This document shows positions 36,933-46,107 of a DNA stretch of 64,000 nt, one piece after another. Position numbers and translations under genes: made by a program. The stretch comes from Desulfovibrio piger (GTDB taxonomy: Bacteria; Desulfobacterota; Desulfovibrionia; Desulfovibrionales; Desulfovibrionaceae), in NCBI RefSeq assembly GCF_951793255.1, contig NZ_OX636706.1, positions 1,075,001 to 1,139,000 of the forward strand. The letters run 5' to 3'. Below the pieces are notes generated by a model. It was not told the DNA's origin. It was given only the letters and a program-made list of their open reading frames with translations, and searched no databases. Position 1 is the first letter of the stretch; each line of letters opens with the position of its first letter.

Positions 36933-39473
36933 TTATTGGTAGGCGCCTTCACGCGTGCACTTGGAGGCATCGAACAGGGTGCCTTCCATGCGGTACTGTT
37001 CGAAGATGTAGGCGTTCTCCTTGTGCTCGCTCCAGCGCGCGCCGCCGCAGGCATGGGTGAGGATGCGCGGCTTGGGCAGGGCGGCCGGGTCACGCATCTC
37101 GAACTCGTCGGAGGCACCCACGCCCTGCAGGGCCAGGGTGGGCACGTCGGCGCTGGACATGAAGGCATCGCTGATGCGCAGCTCGCCGCGCTGATGGGGT
37201 TCCTTGACCATCAGGAGGGCGTGGGGACGGCCGGGAGCGTAGGTCGCGGTCTGGAAGACGGTACCGTCGGGGTATTCCTTGCCGTCGTTGTAGGCACGCT
37301 GCACCATGGGGCTGTCGCTCTCGCCGTGGTCGGAGACCAGGATGATGCGCGTGTTGTCGTAGATGCCGGCTTCCTTGAGCTGGTCGAAGAAGATCATCAG
37401 ATAACGCAGCAGGTGGCGTTCGGCGTAGTAGTGTTCGGGCAGCAGGCCGTCGACGAAGAAGAGCTGGCCCACGGTGGCCGGATAGGGGTCGGCCACGATC
37501 TCGGGCTGGCCGTCCTTGAGGTCGGGGGCGTAGTGCCACATGTAGTGGGACAGCATGGTGTAGAAGACCTTGGCCGTGCTGCGCGGGGCATCGGTGGTGA
37601 TGCCCGAGGTGAAGGCGAAGCGGAAGAAGGCGTCGCCCGCGCGGCAGGCGTCCATGCTGGCCACCAGGATGCCGTCGCCGGCGTCATGCCAGTTGCCGTC
37701 GTCGTAGATCTTCTGCTTGATGATGTTGGGCGAGGCCTGGAACAGGCCCAGCATGGCGAAGAAGCTGCTGAAGTCCCGCAGGCTGGTGCCCTGGTGGTAC
37801 TTGAGCTGGAAGTCGTCCTTGACCTGGGGCACGGTGGTGACGTTCTCCACCTTGCCGAGGTGACGCTCATAGAAGTCCTGGTTGAAGAACTCCAGGCCGT
37901 TGAGCATGCAGACATCGTAGCCGTGGGCCGCGAAGTTGCGGGGCATCACGGCAAAGGCGCTGTTGATGTTCTCTTCCAGGGTCACGTCGCGGCGGGCGTT
38001 GACGGCCGCCGGGCTGTAGGCGTGGCCGCCGTAGATGCTGGGCAGGCTCATGACCGTGGCGTCGGCCATGGAGATGGTGTCGGGGTACCAGACGAAGCCG
38101 TCCATGCCCTTGCGGAAGCCGTTGGTGAACCAGGGGTCGTCCAGCATCCGCTCGATATGGCCGCCGGTGAACATGTCCATGACGATGACGATGACGTTTT
38201 CGCCGTCCTTGGAATAGGACTGCATGTCAGCCACATAGGCGGGCGGGGTGAAGCTGGTCTTGGCCTGTTCGGGCTCTTCGGCGGTCAGGGCGTTCCAGGC
38301 CGTGAGGGCCACCAGGGAGAACACGGCGATGGAGAGCACGCGCGGCAGCTGCAGGCGCACCTTGGGGAAGGCGAACAGCAGGGCCGTCAGGCCCAGGGCC
38401 ACCAGCACGGGCAGCAGGCCGTCCTTGAAGGTGCTCATGGGGCCGGTGAGGGCGGCCTCACGCAGGAAGCGGATGCCGTCCAGGGCGCCGAAGTGGCCGG
38501 GCAGCACGAAAAGGTTCACGAAGGCGAGGCTCAGGGCCCAGAAGGCCACGAAGGCCGGGATGGTCTTGGCCTTGGCCGGGAACCAGAGCCAGAGCACGAA
38601 GACCACGAAGAAGGTCAGCGAAAGGTAGCGCACCATGCCCAGCAGCACGTCCAGGGGACCGGCGGCGAAGAAGTTGGGGTCGCTGGCGTAGGACTGGAAG
38701 GGCACGTACAGGAAGATCAGGATGGCCAGACCGGCGCAGGACAGGCTGTAGACCGAGCGCATGGTGGCGGCCATGACGGTGTTCATGCCGCCCTGGGCAA
38801 AGCCGGGCTTGCGGAAACGGGGCAGGCGGATGGGCAGGCGCAGGTTCTGGAGCAGGAAGAAGACGTTGTTCATGGTCCAGAAGATGAGCAGGGCCGAGGC
38901 CGCGTTGTACAGCAGCGCCAGGAAGAAGAAGGCGATGATGATGGCCTGCAGGGTGTCCTTGCGCGTCAGGCCCGGGGTGGTCAGCGTGGCGATGATGTTG
39001 ACCACGGTCATGACGATGGGCAGGGCGTTGACGCCCCAGAGCAGGCCGTCGGGCTGCGAAAGGTCGGGGATCATCAGGCAGGGCTGGCCCTGCAGCTGGG
39101 TGAGCCCCAGGATCATGTAGTACGCGCCGGTCAGGAAGGGGATCTGCAGGGCCACGCCGAAGGCCGAACGGACGGCCAGCAGCGGATGGTAGGCATAGCG
39201 CTTGTAGAGGTTGTTGATGCGGCGCTGGCGTTCGGCCCCCTTGGATTCCTTGCGGATGCGGGCCAGCTGCGGGGCCATGATCATCTGGAGTTTCTTTTCC
39301 CGGGCCTGGGTGCCCACGGCCAGACGTCCCAGGGGGATGAAGGCCACGGCGCTGATGCAGGACAGGACGAGGATGCTCAGGCCGTAGTTGTGGGTGAACT
39401 GGAGGCTGCCGAGATAGATGGCCCGGTAGATGATCTCGATGGGCAGGATGAATATTTCATACAGAAGCGACAT
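36933..39473 (-). CDS. YidC/Oxa1-like membrane domain fused to alkaline-phosphatase-superfamily phosphotransferase
   Basis: 846 residues. Residues 1-230 look like the insertase core of YidC: NYGLSILVL after an amphipathic start, a charged cytoplasmic loop (KLQMIMAPQLARIRKESKG), LYKRYAYHPL, VALQIPFLTGAYYMI, CLMIPDLSQPDGLLWG, ALPIVM and TMNNVFFLLQN. Residues about 245-415 add further hydrophobic helices. Residues about 420-846 are a sulfatase/EptA/LtaS-type domain: VIVIVMDMFTG (about 425-435, metal Asp), ADATVMSLPSIYGG (about 470, candidate nucleophile Thr), RIILVSDHGES (about 705-714, metal Asp-His) and RPHALLMVKEPH. The catalytic part should face the periplasm. Third gene of the cluster after the glycerophosphotransferase (36-nt gap). 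Function not known. Confidence 0.85.
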   Translation of the reverse strand: MSLLYEIFILPIEIIYRAIYLGSLQFTHNYGLSILVLSCISAVAFIPLGRLAVGTQAREKKLQMIMAPQLARIRKESKGAERQRRINNLYKRYAYHPLLAVRSAFGVALQIPFLTGAYYMILGLTQLQGQPCLMIPDLSQPDGLLWGVNALPIVMTVVNIIATLTTPGLTRKDTLQAIIIAFFFLALLYNAASALLIFWTMNNVFFLLQNLRLPIRLPRFRKPGFAQGGMNTVMAATMRSVYSLSCAGLAILIFLYVPFQSYASDPNFFAAGPLDVLLGMVRYLSLTFFVVFVLWLWFPAKAKTIPAFVAFWALSLAFVNLFVLPGHFGALDGIRFLREAALTGPMSTFKDGLLPVLVALGLTALLFAFPKVRLQLPRVLSIAVFSLVALTAWNALTAEEPEQAKTSFTPPAYVADMQSYSKDGENVIVIVMDMFTGGHIERMLDDPWFTNGFRKGMDGFVWYPDTISMADATVMSLPSIYGGHAYSPAAVNARRDVTLEENINSAFAVMPRNFAAHGYDVCMLNGLEFFNQDFYERHLGKVENVTTVPQVKDDFQLKYHQGTSLRDFSSFFAMLGLFQASPNIIKQKIYDDGNWHDAGDGILVASMDACRAGDAFFRFAFTSGITTDAPRSTAKVFYTMLSHYMWHYAPDLKDGQPEIVADPYPATVGQLFFVDGLLPEHYYAERHLLRYLMIFFDQLKEAGIYDNTRIILVSDHGESDSPMVQRAYNDGKEYPDGTVFQTATYAPGRPHALLMVKEPHQRGELRISDAFMSSADVPTLALQGVGASDEFEMRDPAALPKPRILTHACGGARWSEHKENAYIFEQYRMEGTLFDASKCTREGAYQ

Positions 39474-39509
39474 GGCGTTTCCTTGAAAGCATATCCGGCA
39501 AGGGCCGTG

Positions 39510-40844
39510 CTATTTCGTTTTGGTGGCGGCAGCTTCGGCCGCGTGTTCGGCGTCCATGCGGGCCAGGGTGTCCACGGTCCACTGGGCGATGGCTTCACCG
39601 CTCCGGCCCCAGCAGGCCACGGATTCCTCGCGGAAGGCGGCGATGGCGGAGGAAGGCGTCTTGAGGGCGCGTTCCACCACGGGCACGATGTTGTTGAAGT
39701 CCTCGGGCGAGACCACTTCGCCCAGACGGGCGGCCACGGTGTCTTCCCAGATGACGCCCAGGTCCGCCACCTCGTAGAGTTCGGGGTTGCGCACGGGGAT
39801 GTCCAGGGTGATGACGGGCTTCTCGTAAAGGAAGGCGAAGTCGAAGCGCACGCACGACTTGTCCGAGATCATGACGTCGGCCCGGCTCATGGAGGCGGTG
39901 GCATCCATCTCGGTATCGAAGCTGACGTTGGGGTAGTCGCGCAGCATCTCGTGGATGGTGTCCAGCATCTCGGTCTCCACCTTGAGGGACTGGGGATGCG
40001 GGCGCAGGATCACGTCATAGCCGGCCTTGGCCAGATCCAGCAGGAAGTTGGGGCCGCAGATGTTGAGGCAGCCCTTGTTGCCCCACGAGGGGGCCACCAG
40101 CACCACGGGCGGGGTGCTCCGGCCTTCCTTCTTGCGGGCTTTGGCGGCCAGCTCGTCCAGATAGGGCAGGCCCAGGGAGACGCATTCCTTGGGCGGCAGG
40201 CCGCGCAGCTCTTCCACCTTGCGGATGCTGGGCAGCATGAAGTCGCCCACCATCAGGACGGCGTCGTAATGGTCCAGGGAGCCTTTCTGGTACATGGCGA
40301 TGTCGCCCACGCCGTGGCAGATATGGGCCAGGTTGGTCACGCGGCGCGGACGCGGCATGGGGAAGCCGGGCGTGCCGATGTTGGGCGTGGTGGAGAGCAT
40401 GATGTCGGCGCGGCGACCGGCGGCGCGGGCAAAGGCCGCGGAACCCGTGCCGATGTAGCGCGAGTTCATGAGGTCGTTCTCGATGGTCAGGGCCGGGTCT
40501 TCCACATCCATGGTGATGTAGGAGAAGGGCACGCCGCGGCGCAGGAAGGCGTCGATGACGGGCTTGAAGGTGTAATAGTAGCTGCGGCCTTCGGAGAACA
40601 TGAGGATGCGCTCGTGGTGCAGCTGCTTTTCGGGACGGCGCTCACCCTTGGCCCTGCCCATGATGGCGTAGACGATGTTCTTGACGAAATAGAGCACCGT
40701 ACCCACCAGGCTGATGGCCAGGTAGACCAGCACGTTGCCCGTGCCGGGGTCGAGGTAGGCGTAGGAGGGCGCGGGGAACAGGGCTTCCAGCACCAGCCAG
40801 AGCCCCAGATAGGCGCCCACGGAAATCAGAAAACCGCGCTTCAT
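39510..40844 (-). CDS. CDP-glycerol glycerophosphotransferase family protein
   Basis: 444 residues. N-terminal hydrophobic leader (about 5-22) with the sequence AYLDPGTGNVLVY and a second membrane helix (LAISLVGTVLYFVKNIVYAI), then a GT-B-like domain of the TagF/TagB family: ILMFSEGRSYYYTFKPV, NLAHICHGVGD, VLVAPSWGNKG, RPHPQS near 280 and SDKSCVRFDFAF near 325. The family transfers polyol-phosphate from CDP-polyols onto a growing chain or lipid. ATG at 40844 overlaps the stop of the upstream LicC-LicA gene (ATGA). In a Gram-negative a capsule or LPS substituent is likelier than teichoic acid. Confidence 0.87.
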   Translation of the reverse strand: MKRGFLISVGAYLGLWLVLEALFPAPSYAYLDPGTGNVLVYLAISLVGTVLYFVKNIVYAIMGRAKGERRPEKQLHHERILMFSEGRSYYYTFKPVIDAFLRRGVPFSYITMDVEDPALTIENDLMNSRYIGTGSAAFARAAGRRADIMLSTTPNIGTPGFPMPRPRRVTNLAHICHGVGDIAMYQKGSLDHYDAVLMVGDFMLPSIRKVEELRGLPPKECVSLGLPYLDELAAKARKKEGRSTPPVVLVAPSWGNKGCLNICGPNFLLDLAKAGYDVILRPHPQSLKVETEMLDTIHEMLRDYPNVSFDTEMDATASMSRADVMISDKSCVRFDFAFLYEKPVITLDIPVRNPELYEVADLGVIWEDTVAARLGEVVSPEDFNNIVPVVERALKTPSSAIAAFREESVACWGRSGEAIAQWTVDTLARMDAEHAAEAAATKTK

Positions 40845-42319
40845 GCCAGTTGTTCTCCGCGTTGCAGCAGTTTCAGGTTGCGGTCCATTTCCGCGATGCG
40901 GCCACGACCGTAGTCGATGCACTCGCGGTAGAAGCCCCACAGGCCCCAGATGTAATCCACGATGATCATGGCCTTGAGCAGGCGGGTGCGGTCCGCGCCG
41001 CTGGCTTCGATAAAGGCGTCCAGCAGGGGGCCGGAAAGACGGGTCTCGGTGACGAAGCTGGCGTAGTCCCAGTAGGGCGAGCAGAAGCAGGCGTACTCGA
41101 AGTCGATGAGCTTGATGTCGTCGCCCTTGCGCAGAATGTTCTCCAGCACGAAGTCGCGATGGCAGAAGCGCTTCTCGTCGCTGTCCATCTCGCGGGCGAA
41201 ATCGTAGAACAGGCTGCGCTCATGGTCGGCCAGCAGGTTGACGCCGCTCTGGCGTTCGTAGAGCTTGACCTCGGAAAGCACGGAGAGCACGGCGCTGGGG
41301 CCGTACTTTTCGCGGAAGCCTTCGGGCATGCGGATGTCATGCAGGCGGCGCATGATGTCCACCACCCCGCGCACCTCGAACCGGTCCAGGGTGTCGTGGT
41401 TCAGGATGCGGTAGCCTTCCAGAAAGTCCGTGGTCTTGATGCCGCCCGCGTAGAAGTGGCACTCGGGCGTGATGTCCAGATCCTTCACCATCTCCAGCAT
41501 GGCCGCTTCCACGCTGCGGTCGATGATCTGGTCGGTGCCCTGGCCGGGGATGCGCAGCACAAGGCCCTTGCCGTCCAGCTGGATGTGATAGGTGTCGTTG
41601 GTCAGGCCCTTGAGCTTTTCGGCCATCTGGGTCTCGGAGCACTGGTCGGCCAGTTCGTCGGGCGTCAGCAGGCCCAGGGAAAGGGCGTCGCTCAGGCTGT
41701 CGATCTCGCAGAGCAGCATCTTCACCCGCGTGGCGTAGACGGGCACGCGGTCCAGGATGCGGATGACGGAGTCTTCCCAGTAGTCGTCCGGGCCGCTCCT
41801 GTCCAGTTCCTCGCGGATGAGGGCCGCGGCCTCCTCGGTCCAGTAGGAGACGCCGGACATGCAGTAGCCCGAGGGCGAATCCTTGCGCACGGAGACCACG
41901 CGGTCGTCGGCATCGGTGATCAGCTCCCATTCATGGCCCTGCTGGGTCTGCTGGCAGATGAACTGCGAGACCCCGGGACGCACCAGGGGCACCACCGGAC
42001 GGCGGATGTAGGTGTCACCGTCGATGACCAGGCTGTCGCCCAGGCGGTGGGCCACCAGCTGGAGGGAGGAATAGTTGTTGGCCGTGGCATACTGCGCCGA
42101 GATGATGAGCTGGACGCCGTATTTGTCCACAAGATAGTTGAAGCATTCGTGCTTGTAACCGACCACCAGGGCGATGTCGGTGACGCCGTCGGCATGGAGC
42201 TGGCGGATGGTACGTTCCACCAGCGGATATCCGCCGATGTTGAGCAGGGGCTTGGGCTTCAGATAGGTGAAGGGGCGCAGACGCGTCCCGAAGCCGGCAC
42301 AAAGAATGTTGGCACGCAT
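40841..42319 (-). CDS. LicC-like nucleotidyltransferase fused to LicA/choline-kinase-like domain
   Basis: 492 residues. Residues 1-230: sugar/choline-phosphate nucleotidyltransferase with CAGFGTRLRPFT (7-18), KPKPLLNIGGYPLVERTI, VVGYKHE, NNYSSLQL and DGDTYI. Residues about 265-490: kinase of the choline/ethanolamine type with NDTYHI, GKGLVLRIPGQGT, CHRDFVLENIL near 384 (Brenner-like motif) and IKLIDFEYACF near 400. The two activities would phosphorylate a small alcohol and couple it to CTP. The N-terminal GxGTR and Lys residues are intact. ATG at 42319 with AGGAG 8 nt upstream. First gene of the cluster. Substrate (choline, ethanolamine or other) is not decided by the sequence. Confidence 0.87.
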   Translation of the reverse strand: MRANILCAGFGTRLRPFTYLKPKPLLNIGGYPLVERTIRQLHADGVTDIALVVGYKHECFNYLVDKYGVQLIISAQYATANNYSSLQLVAHRLGDSLVIDGDTYIRRPVVPLVRPGVSQFICQQTQQGHEWELITDADDRVVSVRKDSPSGYCMSGVSYWTEEAAALIREELDRSGPDDYWEDSVIRILDRVPVYATRVKMLLCEIDSLSDALSLGLLTPDELADQCSETQMAEKLKGLTNDTYHIQLDGKGLVLRIPGQGTDQIIDRSVEAAMLEMVKDLDITPECHFYAGGIKTTDFLEGYRILNHDTLDRFEVRGVVDIMRRLHDIRMPEGFREKYGPSAVLSVLSEVKLYERQSGVNLLADHERSLFYDFAREMDSDEKRFCHRDFVLENILRKGDDIKLIDFEYACFCSPYWDYASFVTETRLSGPLLDAFIEASGADRTRLLKAMIIVDYIWGLWGFYRECIDYGRGRIAEMDRNLKLLQRGEQLA

Positions 42320-42602
42320 GGGAACCACTCCTGTGCGTTGTGCAGGGATGTGACGGACATCCCCGATGCTGGTGAGGGGGACTGCGCTTGCGCAGGAAAA
42401 CCTTATCCCCCGGGGTTCGCGATCCCGGATGCCGTATCCGGGGTGCGGAGGTTTCTCACGACACGCAAAAAAAGGCAAGGGCTGTCTGGCGGTTGTCGCC
42501 GGACGGGGCAGGCCGGGAGGTGCGGAAGACGGCCCGGCCCATGCTGTACAAGGCGAAGCGTTAGTTTTTTGTGAGCGGGATGCAGCGCGGGAAGGGCCCG
42601 GC
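42320..42602. other. Intergenic region upstream of the LicC-LicA gene
   Basis: No gene recognised. It should hold the promoter of the three-gene surface cluster; no clear -35/-10 pair was found by eye. Confidence 0.4.
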
Positions 42603-42965
42603 TCAGTCGTCCTTGCGGGAGGGGGCCGTATCTCCCGGCGCGGGGCGGAACGAAAGGACGCGGCAGCGGTGCGGCGCGGGAGCTTCCGCCTGGCCCTGCA
42701 TCAGGTCGAAGTCGGGGGCCAGGGGCTGGGCCGCGGGGGCGGGGCCGTCTTCATGCGGCTGGGCCTGCTGTGCCCAATAATAGTTGAACAGCTGGTTCTT
42801 GTAGCGTTTGGCCTGGATCATGGAAAAGACCAGGACGGCCTCTTCCCAGCGCTGGGTCGGTTCGAAACGGCTGGCGATGGTGGCGTACTTGCTCCACAGC
42901 GACATGAGCGACGCCTCGTCGAGGGCGTCCAGCTGGCGGGCAAGGCGGGTGAGCAGTTTTTCCAT
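42603..42965 (-). CDS. Small conserved-looking protein of unknown function
   Basis: 120 residues. The first 75 are ordered and charged (MEKLLTRLARQLDALDEASL, then ...YATIASRFEPTQRWEEAVLVFSMI), the last 45 are Pro/Ala-rich. No transmembrane segment or known motif. The ATG at 42965 has an ideal GGAGGAAACC upstream, which is why I accept it and drop the long upstream open frame to 43301, which would run antisense into the AICAR transformylase gene. Confidence 0.7.
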   Translation of the reverse strand: MEKLLTRLARQLDALDEASLMSLWSKYATIASRFEPTQRWEEAVLVFSMIQAKRYKNQLFNYYWAQQAQPHEDGPAPAAQPLAPDFDLMQGQAEAPAPHRCRVLSFRPAPGDTAPSRKDD

Positions 42966-43179
42966 GGTTTCCTCCGGCAGAAGCGCGTATATCGCGCCGT
43001 CGTTATGGCCCATTTGCGGGCCTGCGTCAAATCCGGCGCCCCTCCGGGCCGGGAAGGCGCCTGCCGGCGGGCCTTTCTCCCCCCGGGGGACGCACTGGTG
43101 GAGAGGGGCGTTTTGTGCTACACCATTGCCGCGCCGCGAAGCGCTTTCACCTTTTTTGCTAGGCATACCTGGAGGCATC

Positions 43180-44460
43180 ATGACGACCGACCTGAAGGCC
43201 ATGTACAAGAAAGTCCACAAGGACGCTTTTCCCGAGACCATGACCATTTTGCTGGGTGACGAAAAGCTTGTGTACCACAAGCGCGTCTGGACCCTGGACA
43301 ACGAGGAAAAAGGTCTGCGCTACGGCGAAAACCCCGACCAGCCCGCTGCCCTGTATGAACTGCGTGAAGGTGGCATCACCTGCGGCGGCCTGCGCTGGCG
43401 TGGCCCCGGTCAGGGCATCGTGTCGGCCATGACCGAAGCCCAGATGATCCAGGCCGGCAAGCATCCCGGCAAGACCAACCTCACCGACGTGGACAACGGT
43501 GCCAACATCCTGCAGTACCTCAGCGAGCGTCCCGCGGCCATCATCCTCAAGCACAACAACCCCTGCGGCGCTGCCTGGGACGACGGCGGCGTGGCCGCTG
43601 CCCTGGACAAGGCCTTCTGGTGCGACCGCATCGCCGCTTTCGGCGGCGCGGTGGTGGTCAACCGTCCCTTCACCCGCGAGGCCGCCGAGATGGTGGCCGC
43701 CAGCTACTTCGAAGTGGTGGCCGCTCCTGCCTATGAAGAAGGCGCCGTGGAGATCCTCAAGGGCCGCAAGAACCTGCGCATCATGGAACTGCCCGGCCTG
43801 GGCCGCCTGGACGAACTGACGCAGTCCGCCTTCCTGGACATCAAGAGCCTGGCCGACGGCGGCATCGTGGTGCAGAAATCTTTCGTGAACCGCATCCTCA
43901 CCGATGCCGACTTCCTGCCCGCCGAAGCCACGGACAAGAACGGCGTCACCGTCACCGCCCGCAAGCCCAACGCCCAGGAAATGGCCGACCTGCGCTTTGC
44001 CTGGGCCGTGGAAGCCGGCGTGACCTCCAACTCGGTCATCTTTGCCCGCAACGGCGCCACCGTGGCCATCGGCACCGGTGAACAGGACCGCGTGGGCTGC
44101 GTGGAACTGGCCATCCACAAGGCCTACACCAAGTACGCCGATACCCTGGCCTTCCGCGAGCACAACCTCTCCTTCTACGAGCTCAAGCAGAAGGCCGCCA
44201 CCGACGCCGCCCTCAAAGCCGCTCTGGACGACATCCAGGCCCGTACCCAGGAAGCCCGCGGCGGTCTGCCCGGCACGGTGCTGATCTCCGACGGCTTCTT
44301 CCCCTTCCGTGACGGCGTGGACGCCGCCATGGCCCAGGGCGTCACCGCCATCGGCCAGCCCGGCGGCTCCATGCGTGACACCGAAGTCATCGCGGCCTGC
44401 AACGAAGCCAGCCCGCAGGTGGCCATGGTCTTCACCGGTCAGCGTTCCTTCAAGCACTAG
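43180..44460 (+). CDS. purH: AICAR transformylase, stand-alone
   Basis: 426 residues equivalent to the C-terminal transformylase domain of PurH without the N-terminal IMP cyclohydrolase. Landmarks: [25 protein letters not shown] (catalytic Lys-His region), [35 protein letters not shown] and [24 protein letters not shown]. It formylates AICAR to FAICAR. The cyclohydrolase must be encoded elsewhere. ATG at 43180 with GGAGG 5 nt upstream. Confidence 0.93.
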   Translation: MTTDLKAMYKKVHKDAFPETMTILLGDEKLVYHKRVWTLDNEEKGLRYGENPDQPAALYELREGGITCGGLRWRGPGQGIVSAMTEAQMIQAGKHPGKTNLTDVDNGANILQYLSERPAAIILKHNNPCGAAWDDGGVAAALDKAFWCDRIAAFGGAVVVNRPFTREAAEMVAASYFEVVAAPAYEEGAVEILKGRKNLRIMELPGLGRLDELTQSAFLDIKSLADGGIVVQKSFVNRILTDADFLPAEATDKNGVTVTARKPNAQEMADLRFAWAVEAGVTSNSVIFARNGATVAIGTGEQDRVGCVELAIHKAYTKYADTLAFREHNLSFYELKQKAATDAALKAALDDIQARTQEARGGLPGTVLISDGFFPFRDGVDAAMAQGVTAIGQPGGSMRDTEVIAACNEASPQVAMVFTGQRSFKH

Positions 44461-44469
44461 TCTCCCGCA

Positions 44470-44502
44470 GGGCACGACACCGGCCGGTGTCGTGCCCTTT
44501 TT
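44470..44502 (+). terminator. Intrinsic terminator after AICAR transformylase
   Basis: GGGCACGACACC - GGCC - GGTGTCGTGCCC followed by TTTTTT, starting 9 nt after the stop. Confidence 0.9.
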
Positions 44503-44549
44503 TCATACCCGCGGCCCTGCCGCCTTCCCGTCAGCCAAGGATGCCCGCC

Positions 44550-46100
44550 GTGTCTTCCCATCCCCGCACGCCCCGCGCAGGGGCCTCGTCCGCCCGTATC
44601 TGCATCTCCGCCCTGTCCGGGGGCGGCGGCAAGACCCTGCTCTCGCTGGGCCTGGCGCGGGCCTTTTCCCGGCAGGGGCTGGCCGTCCAGCCCTTCAAGA
44701 AAGGCCCGGACTATATCGACGCGGCCTGGCTCTCGCTGGCGGCCGGACGGCAGGCCAGCAATCTGGACCCCTATTTCCTGTCCCCCGCGCGTCTGCGGGC
44801 CCTGTTCCGTCATGTGATGGGGCGCAGCGGGGCCCGGCTGGCCCTGCTGGAAGGCAACCGCGGCCTTTTTGACGGCATGGACGTGCGCGGCTCCTGCGCC
44901 ACGGCCGAACTGGCCCGCACGCTGGACTGCCCGGTGCTGCTCAGTCTGGATTGTACCAAGATGACCCGCACGGCCGCTGCCCTGGTGGCCGGGGTACGGA
45001 ATTTCGAGCCCGGCCTGCGTCTGGCGGGCGTGGTGCTCAATCAGGTGGCCTCGGCCCGGCATGAAGGCATTTTGCGTGAGGCCATCACCACCTACACGGA
45101 CGTGCCCGTGCTGGGGGCCATTCCCCGCCTGCGCGAGAACCCCCTGCCGGAACGGCACATGGGGCTCGCCTCGCTGTGCGGTGACGATCTGAGCCCGCAG
45201 GCCCAAGAGATATTGGAAAAACTGGCCGATGTGGTGCGCGACCATGTGGATATGGACCGCGTGTTGTCCATCGCCGACGACCTGCCCGCTCTGCCCGAAG
45301 AGCCGGATTTCTGGGACGAGACCGCCTGGGCCGGGGAGGGCGCTGTGGCCTCTTCCGGCGAAGGGCAGCCTGTGGTCTGCTCCGAGGCTCCGGCCCCCGC
45401 TGCCGGGGCTGGGACGTCCCCCCGGGCGGATGCCCCGCGCATCGGCTATGTGCGCGACCGGGCCCTGTGGTTCTATTATGAGGAGAACCTCGAAGCCCTG
45501 CGCCGGGCCGGTGCGGAGCTGGTACGCCTTTCCCTGCTGGATGACGCGGCGTGGCCGGAGCTGGACGGCCTGTATCTGGGCGGCGGTTTCCCCGAAGACT
45601 GGGCCCGGGAGCTGTCCGCTTCGCCGCATCTGGCCCGGCTGGGTACACTGGCCGCCAGGGGCTTGCCCATCTACGCCGAATGCGGCGGCTTCATGGTCCT
45701 GGCTTCGGCTCTGGAGCGCGACGGACAGCGCTGGCCCATGAGCGGCATCTTTCCCGTGGAGACCCGCTTCTGCCCCAAGCCGCAGGGCCTGGGCTATGTG
45801 CGGGCCGACGTGGTGTTGCCCAATCCCTATTTTCCCCAGGGCTCTGTCCTGCGCGGACATGAGTTCCACTACTCCCTCTGCCACGAGCCTGCCGCCGTCA
45901 GCGGCCGTCTGGATCATGCCCTGCGCCTGCGCAAGGGCACGGGCATGGGCCGCGATGCCGAGGGCCACGGCCGGGATGGTCTGGTGAGCGGCCGGGTCTG
46001 GGCCGCCTATTGTCATATCTTTGCCCCGGCAGTGCCCGGATGGGCCCCCCGTTTCGTGGAGCTGGCCCGTTGCTACCGCCAGGAACGGATGGGAGGATAG
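44550..46100 (+). CDS. cbiA: Cobyrinate a,c-diamide synthase
   Basis: Amidates carboxylates a and c of cobyrinate in cobalamin synthesis with glutamine and ATP. 516 residues: N-terminal P-loop NTPase with ALSGGGGKTLLSLGLARAF, PFKKGPDYIDAAWLSLAAGR and LLEGNRGLFDG; C-terminal class I glutamine amidotransferase with LDGLYLGGGFPEDWA and the nucleophile Cys in YAECGGFMVL, His in GHEFHYS. A Pro/Ala-rich linker (about 255-300) joins them. The GTG at 44550 has AAGGA 8 nt upstream; an ATG at 44541 in frame sits on that site. The enzyme fits corrin use by a sulfate reducer. Confidence 0.92.
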   Translation: MSSHPRTPRAGASSARICISALSGGGGKTLLSLGLARAFSRQGLAVQPFKKGPDYIDAAWLSLAAGRQASNLDPYFLSPARLRALFRHVMGRSGARLALLEGNRGLFDGMDVRGSCATAELARTLDCPVLLSLDCTKMTRTAAALVAGVRNFEPGLRLAGVVLNQVASARHEGILREAITTYTDVPVLGAIPRLRENPLPERHMGLASLCGDDLSPQAQEILEKLADVVRDHVDMDRVLSIADDLPALPEEPDFWDETAWAGEGAVASSGEGQPVVCSEAPAPAAGAGTSPRADAPRIGYVRDRALWFYYEENLEALRRAGAELVRLSLLDDAAWPELDGLYLGGGFPEDWARELSASPHLARLGTLAARGLPIYAECGGFMVLASALERDGQRWPMSGIFPVETRFCPKPQGLGYVRADVVLPNPYFPQGSVLRGHEFHYSLCHEPAAVSGRLDHALRLRKGTGMGRDAEGHGRDGLVSGRVWAAYCHIFAPAVPGWAPRFVELARCYRQERMGG

Positions 46101-46107
46101 CATTTTT

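Noticed and set aside
36888-40913. Very long open frame on the plus strand (about 1341 codons)
   Set aside because: It runs antisense to the YidC-phosphotransferase and glycerophosphotransferase genes and is His/Gly/Val/Gln-rich, typical of a mirror frame in GC-rich DNA.
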